A DNA stretch of 64,000 nucleotides from positions 3,489,001 to 3,553,000 of the forward strand of contig NZ_CP104002.1 of assembly GCF_029201565.1 (NCBI RefSeq). The letters run 5' to 3'. A program made the position numbers and the translations under genes. How positions within the stretch are numbered: position 1 is the first letter of the stretch; every line of letters begins with the position of its first letter. The DNA comes from Devosia sp. SD17-2. Lineage in GTDB: Bacteria > Pseudomonadota > Alphaproteobacteria > Rhizobiales > Devosiaceae. Below are positions 26,661-35,040 of the stretch, piece by piece. The notes beneath the pieces were generated by a model. It was not told the DNA's origin. It searched no databases and was given only the letters and a program-made list of their open reading frames with translations.

Positions 26661-26700
26661 CAAAATCGTTTATGCAATCGATTTCAGCAATCGTTTTCAG
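26661..26700 (-). promoter_or_regulatory. Tandem 13 bp operator-like repeats upstream of the beta-glucosidase gene
   Basis: GCAATCGATTTCAG (26675-26687 plus one) is followed directly by GCAATCGTTTTCAG, a one-mismatch tandem copy, and preceded by a diverged AAAATCGTTTATG. The AATCG(A/T)TT cores start at 26664, 26676 and 26689. Position 50-85 bp ahead of the GH1 start suggests a regulator-binding array. Confidence 0.45.
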
Positions 26701-26727
26701 CCGAAACGAGCCGAGGCGGCGGTTGGG

Positions 26728-27786
26728 TCAGGGGATGCGGGTGACCAGACGTCGGGCGATGGCACGATAGGCTGCGGCCTCCGGGCCCTCGGGATCCACA
26801 GCAACCGACGGCGCGCCGGCGTCCGAATTTTCCCGGATCGACATGACCAGCGGAATGGCACCGAGGAATTCGAGGTCGAGATCGGCGGCTGCTTTCTCGG
26901 CGCCGCCTGAGCCAAAGATATCGTAGCGATTGCCGGTATCGGGCGCGATGAAATAGCTCATGTTCTCGACGAGGCCCAGGACCGGTACGTTCATGCGGCG
27001 GAGCATGTCGATGGCCTTTTGCGCGTCGATCAGCGCGAGATCCTGAGGGGTCGAGACGATGACCACGCCATCGACTACGGCCTGCTGGAAGAGGCCGATG
27101 TGGATGTCGCCCGTGCCGGGGGGAAGGTCGATGACGAGGACGTCGAGCTCGCCCCAATCGGTTTCGCGCAGCAATTGGCGGAGGCCGGAGGTGGCCATGG
27201 GACCGCGCCAGACCACGGCCTGGCCGGGCACGAGCATGGAGCCGATGGAGATGGCCTTCACACCAAACGCCTCGTGCGGCGAGAAAATTCCGTCTTCGCG
27301 AATAGCGGGTCGGCCTTCGAGGCCGAGGAGTTTGGGCACGGAAGGGCCATAGAGATCGGCGTCGAGAATGCCGACTTTCAGGCCTTCGGCGGCAAGGGCC
27401 AGGGCGATGTTGACGGAGGTCGTGGACTTGCCGACGCCGCCCTTGCCCGAGCCAACGGCGATGATGCGGCGCACGCCTTTCACACTGGTCTTGCCTGCGG
27501 GAACCGGCGATCCGTGGGAAAATTTGGGGCCGCTGGATTTTTCAGCGGTGATCGAGACCATCACCTTGCGGGCGCCGCCAAGGGCTTGGGCACGCTTGTG
27601 GGCGTCGTCGCGGGCGGGCCCGAAGGCGGCTTCCATGCCGGGTTGCACAGCGATGGCAAAAGCAATGGCGCCGGGGGTGACGATGATCTCCGAGAGACCG
27701 GGATAGGAGGCGAGATCTCCGCCGCCGGGGATTTCCACGCCAGCGAGCGCAGACTTGATCTCTGCGGAAAGTTCGGTGTCGGCCAT
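26728..27786 (-). CDS. mrp: Mrp/ApbC-type iron-sulfur carrier ATPase
   Basis: A 352-residue P-loop protein that carries Fe-S clusters to apo-proteins in the cytoplasm. The N-terminal 90 residues are a DUF59-like (MIP18) domain. The ATPase has the deviant Walker A GSGKGGVGKSTTSVN, then DADLYGPSVPKLL, and VLVIDLPPGTGDIHI. The C-terminal region resembles other Mrp proteins, with GLVENMSYFIAPDTG, although the CxxC that binds the bridging cluster in many homologues is not visible in this segment (ENMSYF is followed by IAPDTG). That could indicate a variant without the Cys pair. Confidence 0.93.
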   Translation of the reverse strand: MADTELSAEIKSALAGVEIPGGGDLASYPGLSEIIVTPGAIAFAIAVQPGMEAAFGPARDDAHKRAQALGGARKVMVSITAEKSSGPKFSHGSPVPAGKTSVKGVRRIIAVGSGKGGVGKSTTSVNIALALAAEGLKVGILDADLYGPSVPKLLGLEGRPAIREDGIFSPHEAFGVKAISIGSMLVPGQAVVWRGPMATSGLRQLLRETDWGELDVLVIDLPPGTGDIHIGLFQQAVVDGVVIVSTPQDLALIDAQKAIDMLRRMNVPVLGLVENMSYFIAPDTGNRYDIFGSGGAEKAAADLDLEFLGAIPLVMSIRENSDAGAPSVAVDPEGPEAAAYRAIARRLVTRIP

Positions 27787-27810
27787 CTCGATCCTTGAAA
27801 GAACAAGACC

Positions 27811-27842
27811 TCACCCCGAGCGTGTCGAAGGGCGAGGTCTGT
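27811..27842. repeat. Palindromic repeat with CTTCGACACGCTCGGGGTGAGG-like sequence
   Basis: GACCTCACCC and GGGCGAGGTC-like arms enclose a CGAGCGTGTCGAA loop. This is a different repeat family from the CCTCCCC palindromes. It resembles REP-like sequences scattered through many alphaproteobacterial genomes. A second GC-rich hairpin (27853-27870) follows; together they may act as the 3' end of the transaldolase transcript. Confidence 0.5.
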
Positions 27843-27886
27843 TAGGCGTCTCCCGCCCCGGAGGGCGGGATAATTGTTTGAAATCC

Positions 27887-28540
27887 TTAGAGGATCGACT
27901 GGCCGGTGCCGGCCCAATCCTTGAGGAAGCCTTCGATGCCCTTGTCGGTCAGCGGATGCTGGGCGAGCTTCTTGATCACGTCTGGCGGGATGGTTGCGAC
28001 GTCGGCGCCGGCAAGGGCAGCCTCGGTCACGTGGTTCGCCGAACGGATCGAGGCGGCCAGGATCTGGGTCTCGAACTGGTAGTTGTCATAGATCTGACGG
28101 ATGTTCTCGATCAGCTCCATGCCATCAAGGTTGATGTCATCGAGGCGGCCGATGAAGGGCGAGATGTAGGTCGCGCCGGCCTTGGCAGCCAGCAGAGCCT
28201 GGTTGGCCGAGAAGCAGAGCGTGACGTTGGTCGGAATGCCCTTTTCCTTGAAGTACTTGGTGGCCTTGAGGCCATTCAGGGTCAGGGGAAGCTTGATGAC
28301 CACATTGGGGGCCAGCTTGGCGAGGACTTCGCCCTCGGCAATCATGCCGTCATATTCGAGGCTTGCCACTTCGGCCGAGACCGGATCGGGCGTGATCGCG
28401 CAGATTTCCTTGATGACTTCCTTGAAGTCACGGCCGGACTTGGCGATCAGCGACGGATTGGTGGTGACGCCATTGACGAGGCCGGCTTCGTGAAGCTCCG
28501 CGATGGCCTTGGTATCTGCAGTGTCGACGAAGAACTTCAT
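27887..28540 (-). CDS. tal: Transaldolase / fructose-6-phosphate aldolase-like (short type)
   Basis: A 217-residue TIM-barrel enzyme of the short transaldolase subfamily (type 3B/FSA-like), which moves dihydroxyacetone units in the pentose phosphate pathway. Recognisable motifs are [31 protein letters not shown], the Schiff-base lysine region [14 protein letters not shown] and [21 protein letters not shown] ribosome-binding site precedes the ATG. It is in line with mrp (100 bp downstream) and the aminotransferase gene (78 bp upstream), so a shared transcript is possible. Confidence 0.93.
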   Translation of the reverse strand: MKFFVDTADTKAIAELHEAGLVNGVTTNPSLIAKSGRDFKEVIKEICAITPDPVSAEVASLEYDGMIAEGEVLAKLAPNVVIKLPLTLNGLKATKYFKEKGIPTNVTLCFSANQALLAAKAGATYISPFIGRLDDINLDGMELIENIRQIYDNYQFETQILAASIRSANHVTEAALAGADVATIPPDVIKKLAQHPLTDKGIEGFLKDWAGTGQSIL

Positions 28541-28617
28541 CGTTCCCTCCTGAAAAGCGTTTCATCCCGGCTGGTTAGCCGAGGTAGTCCATGGCGGCGC
28601 GGGGCCGCAAGCATTGC

Positions 28618-29802
28618 TCAGCGAATGGCGCCCAGAAACGCATCGGCGAGAGCACCGACGTGCTCTTCGGGGATACCGGCGACATTGATGCGGCTATCAG
28701 ATGTCATATAGACACCGTTTCCGGCTTTTAAATGCTCCACGGCGTCGGCGGTGAGGCCGAGCAGAGAAAACATGCCGCGGTGACCGGCGACAAAGTCAAA
28801 ATCGGTGGAATTGGAGCGCTCGCGGATCGCACTTGCGAGCTTTTCTCTCAATGAAATCATGCGGTTACGCATGACGCCCAGCTCTTCTTCCCATTCGGCG
28901 CGCAATTCGGCGTCCTGAAGGATGGTGCGGATGATCTCGGCACCGTGATCAGGCGGCTGAGAATAGGCGCCGCGAATGATGTTCAGAAGCTGCGAATTAG
29001 TAACATCGGCTTCTTCTGCATTGCGGGCGACGAGAATGGCGGCACCAACGCGTTCGCGGTAGAGACCGAAATTCTTCGAACCCGAGAATGCTATCACGGC
29101 CTCGGGGACCGTGGAAAGAATCTTGCGGGTGCCATAGGCGTCGGCTTCGATGCCATCGCCAAAGCCAAGATAGGCCAGATCGATGAAGGGCAGCGCGCCG
29201 GTGCGGGCGAGGCTTGCGGCAACCTGATCCCACTGCGCGTCGGTGAGGTTCGCGCCGGTCGGGTTGTGGCAGCAGCCGTGCAGGAGCACGATGTCGTCGG
29301 CGCCCAGTTTATCAAGCGCGGCAAGCATTTCGTCGAACTTCACGCCGCGCGTGACGGTGTCGAAATAGGGGTAGGTCGCGACTTTGAGGCCCGAATTATT
29401 GGCGATCGGAATATGGTTCGCCCAGGTCGGGTCCGAGACGTGGACCGTCGCACCGGGACGAGCGCGGTTGATCAGCTGCATCAGCACCCAGAGCGAGCCA
29501 GTGCCGCCCGGAGCCTGCGCGATGCGGACGCGCAAGAGATCGACAGCGTCGGCTAGGACGAGGTCGAGAACCGCAGTGCCAAAGCCCTTGTTCCCGGCGA
29601 TGCCGAGATAAGTCTTTGTTTTTTCGTTCGAAAGCATCCGCTCTTCGGCCTTGCGGACCGAGGTCATGACCGGGGTCACACCTTTTTCGTCTTTGTAGAC
29701 GCCGACGCCGAGGTCGATCTTGGTGGGACGGGCATCAGCCGCATATTCGCCCATGAGCGCAAGGATCTTGTCGCCAGGGGCCTTGGAGAGGTTTTCGAAC
29801 AT
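28618..29802 (-). CDS. Aromatic amino acid aminotransferase (class I, TyrB/AspC type)
   Basis: A 394-residue PLP-dependent enzyme moving amino groups between aromatic amino acids or aspartate and 2-oxoglutarate. The family I-alpha pattern is clear: KIDLGVGVYKDEKGVTPV near the N-terminus, LLHGCCHNPTGANLT, and the PLP-lysine segment AFSGSKNFGLYRERVGA. C-terminal GMFSLLGLTADAVEHLK contributes to the active site. The choice between TyrB-like and AspC-like specificity cannot be settled by eye. Confidence 0.93.
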   Translation of the reverse strand: MFENLSKAPGDKILALMGEYAADARPTKIDLGVGVYKDEKGVTPVMTSVRKAEERMLSNEKTKTYLGIAGNKGFGTAVLDLVLADAVDLLRVRIAQAPGGTGSLWVLMQLINRARPGATVHVSDPTWANHIPIANNSGLKVATYPYFDTVTRGVKFDEMLAALDKLGADDIVLLHGCCHNPTGANLTDAQWDQVAASLARTGALPFIDLAYLGFGDGIEADAYGTRKILSTVPEAVIAFSGSKNFGLYRERVGAAILVARNAEEADVTNSQLLNIIRGAYSQPPDHGAEIIRTILQDAELRAEWEEELGVMRNRMISLREKLASAIRERSNSTDFDFVAGHRGMFSLLGLTADAVEHLKAGNGVYMTSDSRINVAGIPEEHVGALADAFLGAIR

Positions 29803-29902
29803 TTTATGAAGTCCGGTGAGAAGGCGCGGTCTTTATAGGCGCGCGGGGGATTTTTGCAATTGGGAGCGGCTTTGGACGGCCGGTTTTTGAAACGGGAATG
29901 GG

Positions 29903-30841
29903 TCAGCCGGTGGGTCTGGAGACCCCAAGCTTCTCCAGTTCGGCAATCAATTGCGGAACAACTTCAAAGAGATCGCCGACAAGCGCGACATCGGCGAGTT
30001 TCATCAACGGAGACTCGGCATCGGTATTGATGGCAAGAATCTTCTTGGCGCCCTGGATGCCGGCGAGGTGCTGGAGCGCGCCGGAAATCCCGATGGCGAT
30101 GTAGAGATCGGGGGCGATGATCTTGCCGGTCTGGCCGATCTGCCAATCGTTCGGCGCATAGCCGGCATCGACCGCAGCGCGGGTGGCGCCGACCGCTGCA
30201 CCAAGAGTTTTGCCAAGCTTTTCAATGAGTTGAAAACCTTCGGCGGAGCCGACGGAGACGCCACCACCAATGACGATCTGGGCCGTCGAGAGGTCCGGCA
30301 CATCACTCTGGTTGCGGTGCGCGGCAAGCAGGCGCGCCAGCGAAGTGACTGAATTCTCGAGCGTTTCGACGGGTGCGGAACCACCAGCAGCGACCGGGCG
30401 GAAGGCGGAGGCGCGAAAGGTCAGCAGGTGCAGTGGCTGCGGGTCGGTGACGGTTTCGAGCGCATTGCCGGCGTAGATCGGGCGGGTAAACCGGTTGGGC
30501 GCCGCGATGGCGACGATGTCGGTGACCGGCTGGATATCGAGCTTGGCGGCCAGACGCGGAATGACATCCTTGCCAACAGAAGAGGCGTTCGCGCTAACAG
30601 ACTGGTAGCGTTGAGCGCAGCTTTCGAGCGTAAGTGCTAACGCTTCGGCGGTGCTTTGCCCTTGAGCGACCAGGACTTTCCGAACATGGGAGAGGGTGGA
30701 CGCAGCCTCGGCGATGGCGGCGGGCGCCTCGGCGACGACCAGAAGATCAACCGGGCCCAGCTGGCTGGCAGCGGCAACAAGGCGCGCCGTGGCGGGAGAG
30801 AGTTTTCCGTTGTCGTGTTCGGCAAGCAGAAGAACGGACAT
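29903..30841 (-). CDS. etfA: Electron transfer flavoprotein alpha subunit
   Basis: The 312-residue FAD-binding subunit of the electron transfer flavoprotein, which carries electrons from acyl-CoA and other dehydrogenases to ETF-quinone oxidoreductase. The N-terminal domain starts MSVLLLAEHDNGKLSP. The C-terminal FAD domain has VGATRAAVDAGYAPNDWQIG, then GKIIAPDLYIAIGISGA, LAGIQGAKKILAINTD and FEVVPQLIAEL. It starts where etfB stops, sharing one base (TGATG), so translation is coupled. Confidence 0.97.
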   Translation of the reverse strand: MSVLLLAEHDNGKLSPATARLVAAASQLGPVDLLVVAEAPAAIAEAASTLSHVRKVLVAQGQSTAEALALTLESCAQRYQSVSANASSVGKDVIPRLAAKLDIQPVTDIVAIAAPNRFTRPIYAGNALETVTDPQPLHLLTFRASAFRPVAAGGSAPVETLENSVTSLARLLAAHRNQSDVPDLSTAQIVIGGGVSVGSAEGFQLIEKLGKTLGAAVGATRAAVDAGYAPNDWQIGQTGKIIAPDLYIAIGISGALQHLAGIQGAKKILAINTDAESPLMKLADVALVGDLFEVVPQLIAELEKLGVSRPTG

Positions 30842-31599
30842 CAGAGCGCCTCCATCTCGTTGACTTCGGCGGCGACGGCCGCGGCGAACTCGGCAACCGA
30901 GGCGACGCTTCTTCCTGCCACACGTTCGGGCGGCGGGGATATGTTTTCGACGATGAGGCGCGGCGTGAGATCGACGCCGAGATCGGCAGCGGCGCGGACG
31001 GCCAGGGGCTTGGAACGCGCCTTCATGACCATGGGCAGGGCTGCATTGCGCGGGGTGTTGAGGCGGAGATCGGCAGTGACCACGGCCGGCAGCGGCAGCG
31101 AGAGAGTCTCGCGGCCATAATCGACCTCGCGAGTGACTTCGAGGGTGGTGCCATCGAGCTTGATCTCGGAGGCGAAGGTGGCCTGCGGACGATTGGTGAG
31201 CGCCGCCAGCATCTGGCCAACGTGATTGCTGTCATCGTCGACGGCCTGCTTGCCCAGAAGAATGAGATCGGGCTGCTCCTCATCGACAATTTTGGCGAGG
31301 AGCTGGGCGATGGTGAGGGTTTCGAGGGTCTGCTCGGCCTCGACGAGAATGCCGCGATGGGCGCCCATGGCAAGGGCGGTGAGGATCACGTCGTTGGTGT
31401 TCTTGGGGCCGATGGACACCACGACGATCTCGTCGGCTTTTCCAGCTTCCGCCAGCTGCACGGCGGCTTCCACCGCATGCTTGCAGAAGGGGTTCATCGA
31501 CATGCGCACGCCGGCTGTCTCGACGCCCGTTCCATCAGGACGGACACGGATGCGCACATTGTGGTCGACCACGCGCTTGACGGCGACGAGGATTTTCAT
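30841..31599 (-). CDS. etfB: Electron transfer flavoprotein beta subunit
   Basis: The 252-residue AMP-binding partner of EtfA. I start at the ATG at 31599 (MKILVAVKRVVDHNVRIRV), the conserved N-terminus. Family motifs follow: MNPFCKHAVEAAVQLAE, the signature LGKQAVDDDSNHVGQMLAAL, and EVTREVDYGRETLSLPLP. Gene order etfB-etfA is the standard one. The upstream 190 bp contains the terminator of the Tim44 gene and presumably the etf promoter. Confidence 0.97.
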   Translation of the reverse strand: MKILVAVKRVVDHNVRIRVRPDGTGVETAGVRMSMNPFCKHAVEAAVQLAEAGKADEIVVVSIGPKNTNDVILTALAMGAHRGILVEAEQTLETLTIAQLLAKIVDEEQPDLILLGKQAVDDDSNHVGQMLAALTNRPQATFASEIKLDGTTLEVTREVDYGRETLSLPLPAVVTADLRLNTPRNAALPMVMKARSKPLAVRAAADLGVDLTPRLIVENISPPPERVAGRSVASVAEFAAAVAAEVNEMEAL

Positions 31600-31734
31600 T
31601 GAGCAACTCCCGGGGCTGGGCATCCCTTCGCAAAAAGGGGCGAACGGGGCAAGGCACGGAAGGGAAATTTTGGGCTAGCGGGCGGCGCTTTGTTGAAAAA
31701 TGTCGCCCCGGGGCATCGCAGGCGGCGAAGACAG

Positions 31735-31765
31735 AAAAGCCCGCGCTTCGGGAAGAAGCGCGGGC
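31735..31765 (-). terminator. Intrinsic terminator of the Tim44-domain gene
   Basis: Perfect 11 bp arms GCCCGCGCTTC/GAAGCGCGGGC with a 5-base loop. On the minus strand the stem is followed by TTTT. It is located 25 bp beyond the stop codon at 31790. Confidence 0.85.
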
Positions 31766-31789
31766 CGGGAATATCAGTGGTAGAGCCGA

Positions 31790-32761
31790 TCAGGCTTCCT
31801 GGATCGCCGAGAGCAACCAGTCGCCGCCCACATCACGCTTGAAGGTCCAGATTTCGACGGACTCGGTGGCGTTATCGGCATCGCCTTCGACGATGGCGCC
31901 GGTCTGGCGATCCTGCGTGTAGTCGATGGACGAATAGCGCATGGCGACGGTGGCGTATTCGACCTTGCCTTCGCGCCAGCTTTCCGAGAGATCGCCCTGC
32001 AGCAGAGTGACATCGGATACGTGGTTCTTGACGCCATTGGTGGCGTTGGTGGCCAGTTCTTCGGAGAGGTAGCCCATGACTTCAGGCGTGGTCAGCGCGC
32101 GCAGGGCCGAATAGTTCTCGCTCGAGAATGCAGCCTGGACGCGGGTGAGCATCTGCTCGAAGACCTGGAGATCTTCCATGCCGATGTTGAGCGCGTTCTT
32201 GCCCGGCACGGGCTGTGCGGCGCGCGGCGCGGCAGTGCCTCCACCAAACATCTGGCCGAAGTTATTCGGCTGGGCATTGGGCTGCGGCTGGGCCTGGTAG
32301 GCCGCCACATCGGGACCGCCGGCAGTGGCCTGACGCGGGCCGCGGAAGAAGCGCATGGCCAGCCAGATGACGCCACCGATGAGGGCGATCTGCGCAACCA
32401 TGGCCAGAATGCCACCCATGCCGCCGAAGCCACCACCCATCAGGAGACCAATGATGCCGCCGAGGGCGAGACCGCGCAGGAGCGAGCCGCCAAAGCCGTT
32501 CATGAAGCCACCGCGCGGCTGAGCCGACTGAGCGGTGGGGGCAGCAGAAGGCTGGTTCTGACCGGGGGTCATGGTGCGCTGAACCGGGGCAACCTGGCCC
32601 GGGGCCGTGTTGGTCGGCGCGGGCGAATTGAAAGTGTTGGCGCCGCGGCTGCCGAAGCTGCCGCCACGACGGGCTTCTGCATCACTGACCGAAACCATGG
32701 AGAATGCCATGAGCAGACAGGCGAAGAGGCTAGCGAAACGGAAAGACTTGGAAGCGAACAT
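31790..32761 (-). CDS. Tim44-domain membrane protein
   Basis: A 323-residue protein started at the ATG at 32761, which opens a signal or anchor segment (MFASKSFRFASLFACLLMAF). A Gly/Pro/Gln-rich region is followed by hydrophobic Gly-rich helices (GGIIGLLMGGGFGGMGGIL, IALIGGVIWLAMRFF). The C-terminal Tim44-like domain covers about residues 190-323 (IGMEDLQVFEQMLTRVQAAF to VGGDWLLSAIQEA). In bacteria, Tim44-like proteins are attached to the inner membrane; their role is not settled, with proposals in membrane protein assembly or lipid binding. It is divergent from the M20 amidohydrolase and has its own terminator. Confidence 0.9.
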   Translation of the reverse strand: MFASKSFRFASLFACLLMAFSMVSVSDAEARRGGSFGSRGANTFNSPAPTNTAPGQVAPVQRTMTPGQNQPSAAPTAQSAQPRGGFMNGFGGSLLRGLALGGIIGLLMGGGFGGMGGILAMVAQIALIGGVIWLAMRFFRGPRQATAGGPDVAAYQAQPQPNAQPNNFGQMFGGGTAAPRAAQPVPGKNALNIGMEDLQVFEQMLTRVQAAFSSENYSALRALTTPEVMGYLSEELATNATNGVKNHVSDVTLLQGDLSESWREGKVEYATVAMRYSSIDYTQDRQTGAIVEGDADNATESVEIWTFKRDVGGDWLLSAIQEA

Positions 32762-32961
32762 ATACCCGACCACAAAACAGAGTTGTGGGGGATATAGGGG
32801 CTGATGGCCGGGATGTGTAGCGCAGGCGGCGCAAAAAGTTGCCGGAACGGTTTTTTGTACGGCTGCGGCACTCCGGACGGGAAGAAGCTGCAGCGCAGCA
32901 GTTGACGGGAGGGATTGGGACAAGGACATTGTCCCTCTCTCCCATCTGCTTTGGTTCTTCC

Positions 32962-34128
32962 ATGCCCGTTATCAATCGCATTGCCGAATTCCACGATGAA
33001 ATCACCGCCTGGCGACGAGATCTGCACGCCAATCCGGAGCTTTTGTTTGATGTGCACCGCACCGCGGGCATCGTGGCGGAGAAGCTGCGCGAATTTGGCT
33101 GTGACGAGGTGATGACCGGGCTGGGCCAGACCGGGGTGGTGGCGATCATCAACGGGCGCGGCGGGCCGGGCAAGACCATTGGCCTTCGCGCCGACATGGA
33201 CGCCCTGTCGGTGACCGAAAAGACCGGCGCGCCGCATGCCTCCACGGTTCCGGGGAAGATGCATGCCTGCGGCCACGACGGGCATACTTCGATGCTGCTG
33301 GGAGCGGCGAAATATCTCAGCGAAACCCGCAATTTCAGCGGGCGCGTGGCGCTGATCTTCCAGCCGGCCGAAGAGGGAGGCGGCGGCGGGAAGGTGATGA
33401 TCGAGGACGGGCTGTTCGAGAAAGTCGCCATCGACGAGGTTTATGGGATGCACAACTGGCCGGGCATGCCGGTTGGGCATTTCGGCATCCGCGTCGGCGG
33501 GATCATGGCGGCGACTGACCGGTTCTATATCGACGTTGTCGGCCAGGGCGGACACGCAGCGCGGCCGCAGCAGACCGTCGACCCGCTGATCGTGTCGGCC
33601 CAGATGGTGGTGGCGCTGCAGACCATCGTCTCGCGCAACCTCGATCCGATGGCCAATGCGGTGCTGAGCGTGACCATGCTCGAGGCCGGCGAGGCGGACA
33701 ATGTGATTTCGCGCACGGCGAAAATCACCGGCACGGTGCGCACGCTCGATCCGGATGTGCAGGATTTCATTGAAGCCAAGCTCAATGAGATGGTGCCTCA
33801 GTTTGCAAAGAGTTTTGGCGCCGAGGCGAGCATCCGCTACGTGCGCGGCTATCCGGTGACGGTCAACAGCGAGCGGGAAACCGCCTTTGCTGCGGATGTG
33901 GCGCGCGACGTTGTGGGTGAAGAGCGCGTGGACGACGACGTCGCGCCATCGCTGGGCGGGGAGGATTTCTCCTTCCTGCTGCAGGAGCGCCCCGGCGCCT
34001 ATATTTTTCTCGGCAATGGCAATTCGAGCGAACTGCACACCGACACCTATGATTTCAACGACGACGCGATTCCGGTGGGCGTGAGCTATTGGGCGCGGCT
34101 GGTGGAAAAGGCCCTGCCGGTGGGGTGA
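32962..34128 (+). CDS. M20-family amidohydrolase (aminoacylase/hippurate hydrolase type)
   Basis: A 388-residue cytoplasmic metallohydrolase that removes acyl or similar groups from amino acids. I start it at the ATG at 32962 (MPVINRIAEFHDEITAWRRD), as upstream codons do not look conserved. Metal-site motifs are TIGLRADMDAL, HACGHDGHTSMLLGAA, FQPAEEGGGG and the C-terminal LGGEDFSFLL. The dimerisation domain lies between. Close relatives act on N-acetyl amino acids, hippurate or indole-acetyl conjugates; which one cannot be told. The gene is followed by the left direct repeat next to the DUF559 gene. Confidence 0.94.
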   Translation: MPVINRIAEFHDEITAWRRDLHANPELLFDVHRTAGIVAEKLREFGCDEVMTGLGQTGVVAIINGRGGPGKTIGLRADMDALSVTEKTGAPHASTVPGKMHACGHDGHTSMLLGAAKYLSETRNFSGRVALIFQPAEEGGGGGKVMIEDGLFEKVAIDEVYGMHNWPGMPVGHFGIRVGGIMAATDRFYIDVVGQGGHAARPQQTVDPLIVSAQMVVALQTIVSRNLDPMANAVLSVTMLEAGEADNVISRTAKITGTVRTLDPDVQDFIEAKLNEMVPQFAKSFGAEASIRYVRGYPVTVNSERETAFAADVARDVVGEERVDDDVAPSLGGEDFSFLLQERPGAYIFLGNGNSSELHTDTYDFNDDAIPVGVSYWARLVEKALPVG

Positions 34129-34148
34129 GGTTTTTTGGGGGCGAAGAG

Positions 34149-34330
34149 ACCCCCTCCCGAGCGCCGCTAGGGTCCTTGGACCCAAGCTCTGCTTGCCCTC
34201 CCCTCAAGGGGGAGGGTGGGATCGTGGTTGTGGCACGTTTTGCCAACATGGCTGGTGTTTGGCGTTGTCTAACCCATACACCGCAGTCACCCTCCCCCTT
34301 TGGAGAGGGCCAGGGAGGGGGACTTTCTGT
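34149..34330. repeat. Left ~180 bp direct repeat flanking the DUF559 gene
   Basis: This segment aligns, by eye at about 80 percent or better, with 34752-34930 in the same orientation. Shared blocks include CCCTCCCGAGCG, TTGGACCCAAGCT, TTGCCCTCCCCTCAA, GGGAGGGTGGGATCGTGG, GCAGTCACCCTCCCCCT and GAGGGCCAGGGAGGGGG. It contains two CCTCCCC/GGGGAGG palindromes of the window-wide family. Confidence 0.85.
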
Positions 34331-34407
34331 GCCACCACGCACTCTCTGGAACACAGGCTGGAACGCTGACAGAGTGCATTGATCGCTAATCCCTGATACG
34401 AGGGGAC

Positions 34408-34743
34408 ATGTCGCAGCTGGCGCGCAGGCTGAGGAAGAACCCTACACCGGCGGAAATCCGGTTCTGGCGATTGATCGCGCCGCTTCGAACCCGTCATCAC
34501 TTTCGCAAGCAAGTCCCGATGGTGCGCTATGTGGTCGACTTTGCCAGCCACTCAGCCAAGCTGATCGTCGAGATCGACGGCGACAGCCATTATCTTGGTG
34601 ATGGGCAGCGTCGCGACGCCGCGCGGGATGCGGTTTTGGGCGAGCATGGCTATCGCGTGTTGCGGTTCACCAATGATGAGGTGATGCATAGCGCTGAAGG
34701 CGTTTATCTGGCGCTGGCCAGAGCGCTGGGGGAAGCGGATTGA
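34408..34743 (+). CDS. DUF559 (Vsr/restriction-endonuclease-like fold) protein
   Basis: A 111-residue protein of the DUF559 family. It starts MSQLARRLRKNPTPAEIRFW, followed by RHHFRKQVPMVRYVVDFA and the strand-rich core LIVEIDGDSHYLGDGQRRDAARDAVLGEHG. The Asp in YVVDFA, the Glu in IVEIDG and the following basic residues match the metal-binding nuclease pattern of the PD-(D/E)xK/Vsr-like superfamily. C-terminal VLRFTNDEVMHSAEGVYLAL is typical. Biochemical function is unknown. The gene is alone between two ~180 bp direct repeats, as if gene and repeats travelled together. Confidence 0.88.
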   Translation: MSQLARRLRKNPTPAEIRFWRLIAPLRTRHHFRKQVPMVRYVVDFASHSAKLIVEIDGDSHYLGDGQRRDAARDAVLGEHGYRVLRFTNDEVMHSAEGVYLALARALGEAD

Positions 34744-34751
34744 GGACGGAA

Positions 34752-34930
34752 GCCCCCCTCCCGAGCGTCGATTGGGTCCGTTGGACCCAAGCTTTGCTTG
34801 CCCTCCCCTCAAGGGGAGGGTGGGATCGTGGTTGTTGCACGCTTTGCGAAACAGTGTTGCTGGCGTTTTCTCGTCCACCCACTGCAGTCACCCTCCCCCT
34901 CGAGGGGAGGGCCAGGGAGGGGGGGCTTTC
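34752..34930. repeat. Right ~180 bp direct repeat flanking the DUF559 gene
   Basis: Second copy of the repeat described at 34149-34330, beginning 9 bp after the DUF559 stop codon. Its internal palindromes are better preserved (CTCCCCTCAAGGGGAG and CCTCCCCCTCGAGGGGAGG) than in the left copy. Confidence 0.85.
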
Positions 34931-35040
34931 TTGATCCTGGTGCTACGGCCACAAGCCCACTCCTAAAATCCAAGATAGCTCTTTGAATGTTGGGCGAACA
35001 TGGGCAGGGTGGCGGGGCCTTTCCTGCCAGTTTCTGTGCC

